From NCBI GenBank assembly GCA_963971225.1, contig OZ020270.1, forward strand, positions 76,710,432 to 76,774,431: a stretch of 64,000 nt of DNA, in the 5' to 3' direction. The position numbers and the translations under genes were made by a program. How positions within the stretch are numbered: position 1 is the stretch's first letter; every line of letters starts with the position of its first letter. The stretch is from Melieria omissa (lineage: Eukaryota; Arthropoda; Insecta; Diptera; Ulidiidae). The notes beneath the pieces were generated by a model. It was given only the letters and a program-made list of their open reading frames with translations, searched no databases and was not told where the DNA came from. Below, piece after piece: positions 32,436-43,270 of the stretch.

Positions 32436-33030
32436 ACAGCCTGATTCTGTGCATTCTTGACAAATTTTTTATCAAGAAATTTTGTCAAGATTTTTATCAA
32501 GCAAAAGCTTTGCTCGTATTCTGATCCAACATTGATAAAGTAAAAAGCTCATTTAATTCAACATAAGGTGAATATGCGACAGTTGTTAAATTGTCAAAAA
32601 ATAAGACAAACAGTTTAAGTACAGTAAGTTTTGCAAAAAAAAACCGGCCTTGATAGCCCAGCGGGTACGCGCTGGCTTCTCATACCGAGCGCCCTTGGAT
32701 CGAATCCTGGCTGGGCTGGAAATAAGTTCGTGCGTTTTTTTCAATAGTTTCATCACAATAGGCGCTTTTTGCATACAAAAAATAATTCGTGGGAGGTAAC
32801 GGCATTTTTTTTTATTTTCTCTGATGTAAAAGTGTAAACATGCACAATTCTTCCATTTTCAATAGGCAAAATTTCAATTTGTATGCTGTTGTCAATAGCA
32901 TTCAAACTTTTGACAATTTATCAAGAAAAGAGCTTTTATTTTTGGGATAGAATACCGATTCTTGACAAATAATAAAAACTTGACAAATAGTCAATATGGT
33001 GAATTTATCAAGTGTACAGAATCGGGCTGT
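32436..33030. mobile_element. TIR element containing a tRNA-like SINE
   Basis: ACAGCCTGATTCTGTGCA at the left end is matched inverted by TGTACAGAATCGGGCTGT at the right. Inside, TTGACAA and TATCAAG motifs are arranged in opposite orientations, with a tRNA-like unit at 32643-32720. A related inverted piece lies at about 33240-33350. No clear TSD. Confidence 0.55.
32643..32720 (+). repeat. tRNA-derived SINE head
   Basis: Contains an A-box-like TAGCCCAGCGGGTACGCG and a B-box GGATCGAATCC, spaced as in a tRNA-type internal RNA polymerase III promoter. The arms pair only partly, so it is a SINE or tRNA pseudogene, not a working tRNA. Confidence 0.6.
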
Positions 33031-33240
33031 AAGGCCTAGCTTCCCGCAACCACCCGTGTTGTGCGTGTGAATTTTGTACGCGGGTGGAAGGGACCTACAG
33101 TTTTATGCCGGTTCCGAACGGCAGGTTGGGAGCTTTTTCATAGGCAATTTTTGCTCTCAGAGGTTTGCCATTTCCAGCTGAGAGGACAGCCACCGAAAGA
33201 GAAAACGAGTTTCCCGTTATTTTTTTTTTAGGCTGGCATT
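33031..33240. repeat. Dispersed repeat fragment, GGGACCTACAGTTTTATGCC type
   Basis: GC-balanced block with GGAAGGGACCTACAGTTT and TTCCGAACGGCAGG. I recall closely similar blocks as an abundant dispersed repeat in flies, but cannot verify it. There is no frame. Confidence 0.35.
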
Positions 33241-33407
33241 CTAATACGAAAAATAAAAGCTTTTTCCTTGATAAATTGTCAAAGGTGTGAATGCTATTGA
33301 CAATAGCTTACAAATTGAAATTGGGCTTTTTAAAAATGGATGAATTGTTCATGTTCAAACTATTAGCGGTTGCGGTTGATGTTAAATTTGCTTTCGTGGT
33401 AATAGTA

Positions 33408-33692
33408 CAGGTTTCCCTCATATAGCGCGGTACTTCTACAACGCGTTTTCGATATAACGCGATTTAAAAAAAACAGTTTTTTTTCATTATGTTTTTTAAT
33501 TTTTTAAATAAAGTATGAATTTTGATTCTGAATTGGAATGTACATACATCTTTAATTTAGTACCTATTTTATTTTGGAAAAGGCTTATTGGAACATAACC
33601 CAATGAAATGAAAGTCAAGTCTTCTATAACGAGAATCACATAACACGGAATTTTCCTGGAACGTCACCACCGCGTTATACGAGGGAGACCTG
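33408..33692. mobile_element. 285-bp TA-flanked MITE, CAGGTTTCCCTC family
   Basis: CAGGTTTCCCTC at the left and GAGGGAGACCTG at the right are inverted. TA lies on both sides (33406-33407 and 33693-33694). The ends carry ATAACGCG-like motifs inward. TIR form and TA target fit a pogo/Tc1-type MITE. Confidence 0.8.
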
Positions 33693-34309
33693 TAATAATA
33701 ATCCCTTTTCGTTAAGCGAAGAATAATCCACAAAGACCTTTTGGCTGACTCGATCCTTGTGCCGTCGATTAATTGAGGACTTGGCGCCACATGATACACA
33801 GAGAATATCGCTATCTTTGCCCATACGCGGCGGCATTGCCTTTTTTTGGACATGAATCCTACCAAAAATGCGTTGGTAATAACTGTAACTTGCCTATGAG
33901 CCAATCATCTGTCTCACGGTGTATACGTTCGGTGGCACAAATGATAATTAAAGCAAAGGTTTGAGAAATAAGGTTTCCTAATTCAGTGAAGGAAAATGTC
34001 ATCAAAGCAGGGTTTAAGCGCCTAACAATCTCGTAACAATGATAAATACAATACAGTGGACGTCCAATATAACGAATCTTATGTTGTACCCACAATGTGT
34101 TAAATCAAAAAATTCGTTAAATCGATCGATTCGTTTTTTGTTTTAAACCATCCTTCTTAAGGAAATAAGTCTCACATATTCATTTGTTAACATTCTGCCT
34201 GTCCCTTAGGGTCTATTTGACCCAGGCAGATTTAAAAACACGGTTGAGCGGTTTTGTGCACTCGTCTACTTGTGTTATTTAGTGTTAATCGCGCTTACGA
34301 AATAAAAAA
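33693..34309. other. Mixed TE debris
   Basis: The minus-strand frames here lack recognisable domains. TACAGTGGACGTCCAATATAA at about 34056 looks like the start of another TA-flanked TIR element whose right end I could not find. A near-palindromic GGGTCTATTTGACCCAGGC lies at about 34210. Confidence 0.4.
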
Positions 34310-34932
34310 AATGTACCATAGTGATTTTCATCATTTTTCATACTTTTTTCTTAAAAAATTAGGTGCCTCAAAATATGCAAAGTTTTTAATTTAGTTTTGC
34401 TTTGAGCAATTCACATTTTTTTAGTTTTTTGTTTGTATTCCAGACTGTAAGTGGAACATATTTTTACGAAAATCCCAAGTTTTCCAAGGTTCGTTTTGAT
34501 TGTGTTGGAAAATAAAACAACTTCAGTTATTCAGCGCAACACGCAGTCAGAAACTATCATTCTTTATTTACAGATTTACACTTCGCTTGTATCTACACTT
34601 GTAACCACTTTGCTTGCTTAACACAGACTCGACCCCTATCGCGCCGAAGTTTCTTGCACATTCCAGTTGTACTTTCTATCTCGATTGTTCTAGCAAAGCT
34701 CATCACCTTTCGCGAACCATCCTTGCCATATCGGACTATCCAAGCGAATGATACCAAATTTGCCGTACTTCAAAGTGCATGCCTAAAAGTATGCTTGGAA
34801 AAGCATTCGTGCATAGAAAAGCATTCAGCACAGAGTGATTTATCGTTTCAATATAAAAGAGCATATTTTGAGGCCCCTAATTTTTTAAGGATAAAGTATG
34901 AAAAATTATGAAAATCACTATGGTACATTTTT
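34310..34932. repeat. 70-bp inverted repeats flanking a solo LTR
   Basis: The left arm (34310-34378) and right arm (34865-34932) are inverted copies. Both contain CATAGTGATTTTCAT, and AAAAAATTAGG next to GCCTCAAAATATGC. The solo LTR at 34462-34850 lies in the loop, so it probably inserted into a foldback unit. Confidence 0.7.
34462..34850 (-). repeat. Solo LTR with ATAT target duplication
   Basis: The minus-strand LTR begins TGAAACGATAAATCAC at 34850. The far end, TTTTACG, is one change from the usual TGTTACG. ATAT flanks both sides (34458-34461 and 34851-34854). Same family as 31870-32270. Confidence 0.8.
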
Positions 34933-35019
34933 GCTATTATTTCGATGAGAGTGGAAATCACACCAAATAATTTGGCTGTGTTGTATTATTTGATGTTTCC
35001 GCTTTCTTGTTACACCTAA

Positions 35020-35651
35020 CTCGATAATTTATTTACGATAAATGTGAATGTTTTTCGACATCAAAGAAAACGCCATGAAATTCCATATTTTCCTACTTTG
35101 AGGTCCAATTGCCGCGGATTTTTAAAACTTATACAAATAAATTACATTGGAAAAGAAGCCGTGATGTGTTGTTAATGCAACAAAGAGAAAATCATGTCAA
35201 CCGGTTTATTGGTTTAGAAATTACAATCCCAAACATGAAAAAAGGCAGGGAAAATCACATTAGTCGCATTGAGCGCATCCAGAAGGTTTTTATGCGGTTC
35301 GCCCTAAGGTCGCTGAACTTTACTGAACCGTTGCCTTCATATCTTTCCCGCTGTCGCCTTATAAACTTATTAAGTCTAAACGCTAGGCGAACCTATCTTG
35401 CGTGTTCTTTCATTGTTGGGTTATTAAAGGGGTCTATTAATTGCCCGCCCCTTTTGAGTAAAGTGGCTTTCAATGTCCCTACACGTAACCTACGGCACAT
35501 AGGGACTTTCTACCTCAGTTTTTACAGGTCGAACTATGCGAGGAATGCGCCTCTGAGTAGAGCCCTTGCGGAACTAAATAGTGTAACCGACTTTGACATT
35601 TCGTTTCCCAAGGAGACATTGTTAAATTTAATATTGTTTAAATTAAGCTGA
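35020..35651 (+). pseudogene. Jockey/CR1-type non-LTR ORF2 C-terminus
   Basis: The frame 35109-35651 holds the region after the RT thumb (ISRIERIQKVFMRFALRSL, then LPSYLSRCRLINLLSLNARR) and a C-terminal LSSVAFNVPxRNLR-like stretch. The stop at 35651 is followed after 14 bases by hAT copy B2. RT and endonuclease are absent. Confidence 0.7.
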
Positions 35652-35665
35652 ACATCTTTACTTGT

Positions 35666-38397
35666 CAGTGGCGTCCCCAGGGGGGGGATTAGGGGGATGG
35701 ATCCCCCCCCTTGGTCGAAGAATTCATTTATGCAATTTGATATAACAATATGGAATTGTGAAACATTTTTACTATTTGCTTTATCTCTTCTGTAATCACC
35801 CACTTAAAACCTAATAATTGAACCTCCCATGATCTGGCCAGACCATGATGTGAGCAAGAGGATAGTCAAGGATTGTTGTTAATGATATAAAAAAATCAGA
35901 AAGTGTGAACACAATAATTTCTTTTGCTTGCCTAGAATAATTAAGTAAATAGCGAGTTTCAACTTCAATGAATTAATTTTGAAATAAAAAAAAACGACAG
36001 TAAAGCAAGAAAATAAAAAAAAAATTGATTAATGTAAAATACGTTACTTATGGATCTACTTCAACTACTTGACCAATGCAATTATTTCAACAATGTAATG
36101 CAGTATCATGACTAAACCACATTGAGATTTTACATTCGACACACACAAATCGCGTTTTGATATATCTATTTCTGGATTCCTGCACTGTCAATAATTCTGA
36201 ACTGCTTTGCCAAAGAAAAATATGCAAAACACGCTCAACATGTTATTGTTCATGCTGAACTGGCCGGATATCTATCTCCTTGTCGCCTTCGGTGTCGCTT
36301 TCTTCACATTGAACTATCTAAACGACCATTTTTTCTATCAGTATCAGAAGCTTCGTTTTGTTCAGGGCCAAAAGAAAGCGTGAAACTGGCAGCACCGTTA
36401 TTATTACCTCTAGCAGCAAATTATTTAATATCTTAAATTCTTTGCTCTAAAGCATTAGTTTCCGCTATTGCTTAGACAATTTTTTTAGAGAAATTTTCTT
36501 CTCTGATTTAACTCCAGCGTCGAAGTTCAAAAACAATGTCCACCTGATCCTCAAAATAGCATTTCCTTCCTTTCATCTCTGCCACAGAAAACACCCAATC
36601 GAATTGATAAAAAACCAGACTCGACAAGACCACAAATGCTTCCTTCACTTCAGGATTGTAATTGAATTGACACCAAAACACGGGCATAACCATGAATACA
36701 ATGGATAAGTATTAATTTTGAATATGTTCCAATATTATTTTCCAAGAAAAATTCAAATTTATTAACCCAAAGAAAATAAAAGCCAAGGCGAATGAAAAAC
36801 ACTTGAACCAGGTACATTTTGCGTCAGCTAATTTATGTCACTATTAGCGGGGTGGCACGAAAAAAATGCTTCAAATCGGGTCAGATGGAAAAGCCTAGTT
36901 AAAAATATATATAAAATAAAAAAATATTTATAAACAATTCTGACAATAATTACGTCGAAAATAACAAAAAAAATACTGAAAATATCTGGCAATTTTGTAT
37001 GAAAATGCATGCCATGGTTTTGGGTTTTGTGCTTAGAAAGGATCAGTTAAGGATATCATGAAATATGAGCTCGATAGCTTAATTACAACATTACTAAAGT
37101 GGATCCAAAGTTCAATATGGTCTGGCCAGAACCGGATGCCCGCAGAAGTGTTAAGAATAAATGATTAAAAAAATCAGCATTGCATTTGTTCTCGCAGAAT
37201 AGTTGTATTTTCAGTGTTCCCAAAAGTATCGACTATTTACCAAGGTAGTAATCAAACGCAGGCTTCATGCCAACCCTGCATCAGCTGTTGATATTTGAAA
37301 AAAAAATTCGCTTAAATTTTTTTGGTGAATTGTGTGTAAACATGGAAACATGGTCACCTCTATCATAATTAAATTTCAGAACGTCACACATTTTGTAAAT
37401 GTTGGATTTCTTTTACATAGCTGGTGTGTTATGCTTTTTAAAATACGTCTTTTGAGTTTTTCGTAATTCTTTTAGAAGGTGTTTTCAATATGTAATAACT
37501 CAAAACAAAGTTGAATTTTTTAGTTGGGATTTTATGACTTTAAAATACATGTCACTAAAAGTTGTTGCTTTAAGAAGTTTATGTTATATGTATACATTAG
37601 GGCAGGTCAAATTGTATGGAACGATTTTTTTTGATGAAGCGTATAGCAAAAACGTAATCTATAGGTGATTCTGAGAAATTTTGCTCAAGAGACCATAGCT
37701 CTAAGTCGGATTTGGAGCCCCCCAAAATTTAAAAATAAATTGAATTAAAAATGTAAAAAAAGTGTTTTTTTGTTGAAACCTTGAAAATGTTGATTTTTTC
37801 AGATCGATTTTCCTACAAAAAGGAGTTCGAAAACCAAAAATTGATCATAATAAAAGTTGTTGTTGGAATTATCTGAACTTTCATAATCTGCAAAAAAAAA
37901 ATTATCGAAAAAAATCGAAGAAAATTCGGAATTTATTAGTTAAAAGTTCATTTTAGGCTATTTTTCGACCAAAAATTCCTAATATGTCTACTAAAAAAAC
38001 AATATTGGTATCAATACAGATTCTGAAAGGTGATAAAAATACCTTTCAAACAAGCTCAGATTGAGAAATCCACTACAACTCTATCCGATTTTATGACGAA
38101 TTTAATTAAATTATTCTATGTATATATTGAAAAATATCTATTTTGAAATTTTGGGGGGGCCCCAAATCCGACATAGAGCTATGGTCTCTTGAGCAAAATT
38201 TCTCAGAATCACCTATAGATTACGTTTTTGCTATACGCTTCATCAAAAAAAAATTAACCCGCCCTAGTATACATATATGTATACAATTTTATTCAACATA
38301 TATTAAAAATAATACGCAAAGATGAAAGTATAAAAATGGCGTTAAACTGGATTTTTTGCATATCCCCCCCCTTCCCGAAATCCTGGGGACGCCACTG
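35666..38397. mobile_element. hAT-like element B, copy 2 (with nested MITE)
   Basis: Same termini and order as copy B1, including the piggyBac-like core. It carries a nested 669-bp MITE at 37598-38266. Without it the element is about 2055 bp, against 2019 bp for B1. Confidence 0.85.
37598..38266. mobile_element. 669-bp MITE with TAGGGC termini and 8-bp TSD
   Basis: Starts TAGGGCAGGTCAAATT and ends AATTAACCCGCCCTA. The inverted repeats extend about 130 bp inward (shared ACCATAGCTCTA and AAATCCGAC blocks). GTATACAT is duplicated at 37590-37597 and 38267-38274. B1 has the empty equivalent near 31050. Termini and TSD length resemble those of the 10-kb element at 2634. Confidence 0.88.
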
Positions 38398-38465
38398 GTC
38401 CCATGAAAACGGAACTTTTTCAAAATAAAGACAAAAACTCAATATTCCGGCAAATCTCATTTATT

Positions 38466-38940
38466 TTATTCAAAATAGTCTCCTTCCGCATCAATACAAC
38501 GTTTTGCACGATCAATTAACATATCGAATGAGTTTTTGAGATCATTTTTATCCAGCGACTTTAGTATGTCGGTCGTCGCTCTTTGGATGGCCTCTACGTC
38601 GGCATAACGTTTTCCTTTCATAGGCAAGGGCAATTTGGAGAACAAGTAAAAGTCGCACGGAGGCAAATCCGGTATTGGTGAATGGTTTATGGTTAAAATG
38701 GAATTTTTGATCAAAAAATCTATTCGATCGATGAGACGGGGCATTATAATGCAACAAACGCCAGCTGCCTTTTTCACGGTATTGTGGCCGCATACGACGA
38801 ATACGGCTGAGCAAACGCTTCATAATATGTACCAAGATAAAACATAGCAGTAATCGTTTGACCAGATGGAACGAATTCACGATGAATAATACCATCCGAA
38901 TGGTAGAAACAAATCAACATTGTCTTCACTTTTGACTTCG
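38466..38940 (-). pseudogene. mariner transposase C-terminal fragment
   Basis: Minus-strand frames 38895-38548 and 38777-38466 together give SWRLLHYNAPSHRS, then PIPDLPPCDFYLFSKL, then IDRAKRCIDAEGDYFE, the C-terminal half of a mariner transposase. The middle catalytic Asp in the usual HDNAPSH block is Tyr. The third, in DLPPCDF, remains. A frameshift joins the two frames near 38720. Sequence up to about 39110 is probably more of the gene but unreadable. Confidence 0.85.
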
Positions 38941-39311
38941 AACCACGGTATTCGAAAGACCTGGATGTTCGTCGTCCGGAATGTCTTCACGACCTTCCTG
39001 GAACCGCTTATACTCTGGTACGGGATAGACAATTATCGTCATAAACTTGTTTCAGCAAATTATGCGTCTCAGTAAAGGATCTTTGTTCTTGCTCTTTGCT
39101 CTTTGTTCGTTTTTCGACCGATGCCACACACAAACACACTGTCACTTTGAGCGCGATATTTTGATTTCCATTGAACTAAATGTCATACAATTTTGACAGG
39201 ATGTCAGTTAAGAATGTACCTTTCCATTGCTAACATCCACCAATAGGTGGCGCCAATATAAATCGATGTTTTGAAAAAGTTCCGTTTTCCATGGGACACA
39301 CTGTGTATGTA

Positions 39312-40059
39312 TTGACGCAGGATGAGAATTCGGGAAAGATTCAGGTGGCGGAAAACGAAAATCAAGTTGAAGAAAAAAAATTTGCGCCTCACATTTTGCA
39401 CTGTGGGTTTTCCGCAATATAGTGGCGTTCAATATTATTTACAGGACCGAGAAACTTGGCAATGAAGATGAGTTTTAATTCTACCAATTCACCGTTTCCA
39501 AGCATAATGTGTGATGTGCGAGCTTTACAAGTGTCCAAATGTGCTATAAATACCTGCTTTGTGTCAAATTGGGTACCATTGAGCACGTGTACAGCTATTC
39601 AGAGAAAATATTGCAATCCCACACCATTTCTTGGAACATTTTACTATAGACAGCAATAATCGAAGAGTGGGAAAAAACTTTAGTCCAAAATTGGTGGGGT
39701 CAATGTTTGAATGTGTGAAACCTTTTATTAAACCAACTAAATTACAATAATTGTTTCTTCAACGTTGCTGTATTGCTTTTATATGAATTTGCTTTTTACA
39801 TGGAATTTTTGTTATGAATGAAAAAATTTAATATATTCCTGTTATTGCTGATTTTAGTTTTAGCGGTCCAGGACTTTCATAAAAAAAAGGTTTTCGTTCA
39901 CAGATCAGTCTCATCAATTTTCCTTCTGTAAGTGCTTCCTCAAAAAAGCTCGATCGGTTTTATGAGTGACTGTATATTTTAAATTTTATTTTTCTAGCTG
40001 ATTTTACACCTATGGAAAGGAGAATCTCCATTCTATAAAATAAATGTAGTCAGTTAACG
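39312..40059. other. No gene identified
   Basis: AT-rich. Opposed short frames at 39389-39586 (-) and 39456-39659 (+) overlap, and neither shows a domain. Confidence 0.4.
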
Positions 40060-40125
40060 CTGCCATATGCACAACGGCAGTAATTGTAAGACAAATTAGA
40101 AGTTTCGTGACAAAGTAAGAAAATA

Positions 40126-41437
40126 CCCTGCAAGCAATTCGGTAGTCGACTACAAAAATAACTCACTTCTAGTTAACTTTCATGATCTAACTATAAGCTA
40201 ACTACAAAGTAATGCAGAACTTCCCAAAAATCAATGCAACTTTAGCTTTTTGGCATATTTTAAAGAACAGTTAATTGCTATTTGTTCTTATGCGATTTTA
40301 TGTCCCTAACTATAGGGTGTTTTTTTTAGAGGTATAGAACTTCGAATTGAAATAAAACACAAGAAAATCGTTTTAATGTCCATCAATTTGGCTTTATTGG
40401 AAGGATAATTTTATGCCATTAATGTTTAAATATGATTTCGGGCATGTGGCCGCCGCGGCTGGCTCGAATAAAGCCAATTCTACAGGTCCAATTTTTTAAG
40501 TTGATGGACAAAGCTCCAATTGCTGTGCACGGTGGCGAATCGATTCATTCGGGTCCTCTTCAACATTTTGCTCTACAGCGGCAATTGTTTCTTCGGTGCG
40601 CACTGTTCGACGTCTCTGCGGATGCGTATTATCACATAGAGTAAACGTAGTGCGAAAACGACCCATGGTTAACCGATGGATGGACCGATTTTGCTCTGAT
40701 GGACGATTATGTCGACCATAAAATGGACGGAGCTTGCGGTAAACTTCGCGAACTGAACCATTATTTTCGAAATAAATTTGCACGATTTGCAAGCGTTGTT
40801 CTTTTGTCAACCTGTTCATGATGAAATGGCAAACCAAACTGAACATAAATTACATTAGAGTTGCCAGATTTGACCACAAAATGCCAGTTTTATCTCTATT
40901 CGAAAAACAAACCTCTAAAAAAAACACCCTATATAAGCTAACTACAAAGTAATGCAGAACCCACCCAAATTTAATGCGTGCGTTTATGGCATAGAAATTT
41001 AAAAAACAGTTAATCGTTGTTTGTTTTTTTTTTTGCTCTTTGGAATTTTATTTTACATATTTGTCATTTTCTTTCGTGCATTATGAAATCATAATCAGTG
41101 CTTAGTCTCGTGCGTGCGGTCGCAGTCCAGGGAAATAAAATTATGGATAAAGACGTATTAAATAATAGCTGATTTAAATAAAGTCAACTTGAAGCTAACT
41201 GAAATGTAATTATTTTATAGCTAACCATTAATTAGATAACCTTTAACTAACTTTTAAATAACTAACTTTAAGTTAGTTGAAAAGTCATGCAGAGTCGGAC
41301 AATTGACTACTGCGTAGGCCATCGCCATGTTAAAATAGTCAGTTGGCTCCATTGAAAATAATCCAACTATCAACCACAACTAGTTGAGAATTAGTTAGAT
41401 TAAAGTGTGTTAAAAGTTAGCTGAGTTGCCGGCAGGG
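40126..41437. mobile_element. TA-flanked TIR element, CCCTGC termini, with nested mariner
   Basis: CCCTGCAAGCAATTC and, inverted from the right end, CCCTGCCGGCAACTC share 12 of 15 bases. TA flanks both (40124-40125 and 41438-41439). Repeat C copy 1 shows the empty site with one TA. Inside are imperfect repeats of AGCTAACTACAAAGTAATGC and other GTTA/TAAC-rich motifs. Confidence 0.75.
40313..40931 (-). mobile_element. Deleted mariner with GGGTGTTTTTTTTAGAGG termini
   Basis: TAGGGTGTTTTTTTTAGAGG and its inverse (ending 40931) are TIRs next to TA dinucleotides. The minus-strand frame 40846-40496 begins MNRLTKEQRLQIVQIYFENN and contains YGRHNRPSEQNRSIHRL. This is the N-terminal DNA-binding half of a mariner transposase, with NVEEDPNESIRHRAQQL after it. 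The catalytic half is missing. Confidence 0.82.
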
Positions 41438-41550
41438 TAATTATTTTTGAAATTGTGTGAGAAACAAAACTTGTTTAAAATAATATGTGAGCTTCAATAA
41501 AACTAGAAACAAGCTGTTACACTCCTCTTACCTAACCCAGACCCTAGAGT

Positions 41551-42090
41551 GTCTGTAGGCCTGCTTGGGATGAAAAGCGAAAATAATTAACGGTCATTGA
41601 TGATATTTTTTTCGCTATTTAACCATTATTTTTCTATTTGAACCGATATTTTGATACACCGCAATGTAAAAAAGATAATGCCACTGCAAAAATTTATACT
41701 AAGGCATAGTCCGCGGGGGTAGATGAGAGAACTAGTCTCCCCTAGTCCTTTATTTCATGTAGTAGATTTATCGACATCTGTGTAAAAGGATAGCAAGGCA
41801 TTAAAAAAAAGAACCGCAATATATATATACCGAATGAATTATTATTCATTATTCATATTTACAGTAAGCCGAAATTTGACAACGTATTACGTAGCACCCT
41901 GTACCTCGATTGAATTTATTTTTTGGAATACAATAGCCTGATAAATTTCTAATTAACAGAAAAAAAAATTTTCCAATTATCTCTATTCGTTCAGAAGTGA
42001 TTAATTTTGCAACCTGAAATGACAAATTGAGCCACTGTGCGGCGTTGAACACCGGCGCCATCGCCGTGGATGTATTTGTTGGCTGCTCTA
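41551..42090. other. No gene identified
   Basis: AT-rich with no motifs recognised. Confidence 0.4.
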
Positions 42091-42096
42091 CCTGGA

Positions 42097-42310
42097 GACT
42101 ACCTCCATATTGACAACTGTTTTATTTTTGGTACATTCGGTGCACACCCAGTCGATTGATTCGATGCCGGGTGAAACATTTGTGCATTGAAAGTGAAACC
42201 ACTTAGCACAGTCGTCGTACTGGACCATATCGCCCTCCTCGGGCTCCTTGCATATGCCGCAGCACAGAACAAACAATATACAGAATGCGCATCTGGTGTA
42301 AAGAAAATTT
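42097..42310 (-). pseudogene. PHD-finger fragment, probably from a retroelement
   Basis: Within a 220-codon minus frame only the end is convincing: CCGICKEPEEGDMVQYD, then DCAKWFHFQCTNV, then WVCTECTKNK. This gives the Cys/His spacing of a PHD zinc finger. Such fingers occur at the N-terminus of some insect BEL and gypsy Gag proteins as well as in chromatin proteins. One finger Cys appears replaced by Tyr (VQYDDC, where VQCDDC is usual). The upstream 150 codons look like a translated repeat. Confidence 0.55.
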
Positions 42311-42829
42311 TCTTTGCGGGTTCCAGCGGTAGGACCCGTTTGTTGATGCGGGGGGAAGCAGTAAAGGGGACGAGAACGCACAGAGCGCGAGAGCGTAAAC
42401 TGAGAAGCTGTGAGAGCGGTGTATGAAACAGTGACGCACCACACACTGTGGTTGTTCTTGTTGGGCAACAAAGCGGTGTGCCGCTTGCATGTTGTTGTTG
42501 GCTCGTGTTTGCCCTCCGCTTGCTTTTTTACAAACAAGAACAAGAAGTGGACAGGTAAAGTTTGCATAGAAAAATTGATTGGGCGATCGCCAAGTCGCAT
42601 AAGCAAGGTGGTAGCACTACGGAAAAAACTAAATTCAATGGATTTTATTAGTTCTTCTGGTCTGCTTGTAAAATAGAAGTTGTAAAAAGTACAAATGGCT
42701 GCAATGAAAATAAGTATATGTGTAAAAATATTGGAACAACCAAGACGCATTAAGAAAGTAATAATAAGTGGAAAACTATTGCTACAATGTTGTGCTAATT
42801 ATCGAAGAAAAATAGTTTAATTAGTTCTG

Positions 42830-43270
42830 GTGCTGCAACTACCTATTGAATTTGCCTTGGCGATCGATCTGCCAAATCAACCACAATTTCAATGTGCACG
42901 AGCAAAGCCAAGCTGGCTTGTTGCGGAAAGCAACAACATTGCGTGTTGTTGTCGAAATGAGAATAAAGCCCAAAACCATCGAATCTATGCGTATACAACA
43001 CATCAATTCGCGCTTACTCTCTCGGTTCCCTTTACATTTTCCTCACCTTTGTTGCTTCTCGCCCGCGTCTGAAATGAAATCGCAAAATTATTTCAGATGC
43101 GCCTTCTGTATACTGTTTATTCTGTGGCCGCAGTCAACCATAACTCCGGAACGCACGCTCATTGTGACACTTGTTTTTGTTCGAAGATGCAAATTCTCCA
43201 CAGGAACCACTCTCCTCGGCCTTGCTCGGATTCCAAAATTTGGCCTTGGAAAGTTTAAAAATTTTTAAAG
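42830..43270 (+). repeat. Diverged inverted relative of the PHD-fragment leader
   Basis: AGATGCGCCTTCTGTATACTG at about 43097 corresponds, on the opposite strand, to the leader just before the PHD finger at about 42290. TTACTCTCTCGGTTCCC-like blocks also correspond. Two related units thus lie head to head at 42097-42500 and 42850-43150. Confidence 0.4.

Larger units (their letters stand above)
29171..38397. mobile_element. Composite bounded by two hAT copies, 8-bp TSD only at outer ends
   Basis: Two copies of one hAT-like element (B1 29171-31189, B2 35666-38397) lie in the same orientation 4.5 kb apart. GTCCCATG occurs immediately left of B1 (29163-29170) and immediately right of B2 (38398-38405). 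This is the target duplication, made within the mariner TIR. The inner flanks (CTATCCCT right of B1, TTACTTGT left of B2) match neither each other nor the outer repeat. That is the pattern expected if the outer ends moved the whole 9.2 kb as one unit. Confidence 0.8.
29151..39309 (-). mobile_element. mariner element, disrupted in its left TIR by a 9.2-kb composite
   Basis: The left terminus CATACACAGTGTGTCCCATG (29151-29170) and the right terminus, whose inverse begins with the same 20 bases (ending 39309), are TIRs. TA flanks both sides (29149-29150 and 39310-39311). After the composite, the TIR resumes at 38406 (AAAACGGAACTTTTTC), matched inverted at about 39270-39288. Without the insertion the element is about 924 bp, shorter than the usual 1.3 kb, so it is also internally deleted. 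Confidence 0.9.
40060..41550. repeat. Dispersed repeat C, copy 2, interrupted
   Basis: Matches 12698-12955 in reverse, over 40060-40125 and again 41438-41550. The 1.3-kb TIR element occupies the gap. Confidence 0.65.
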
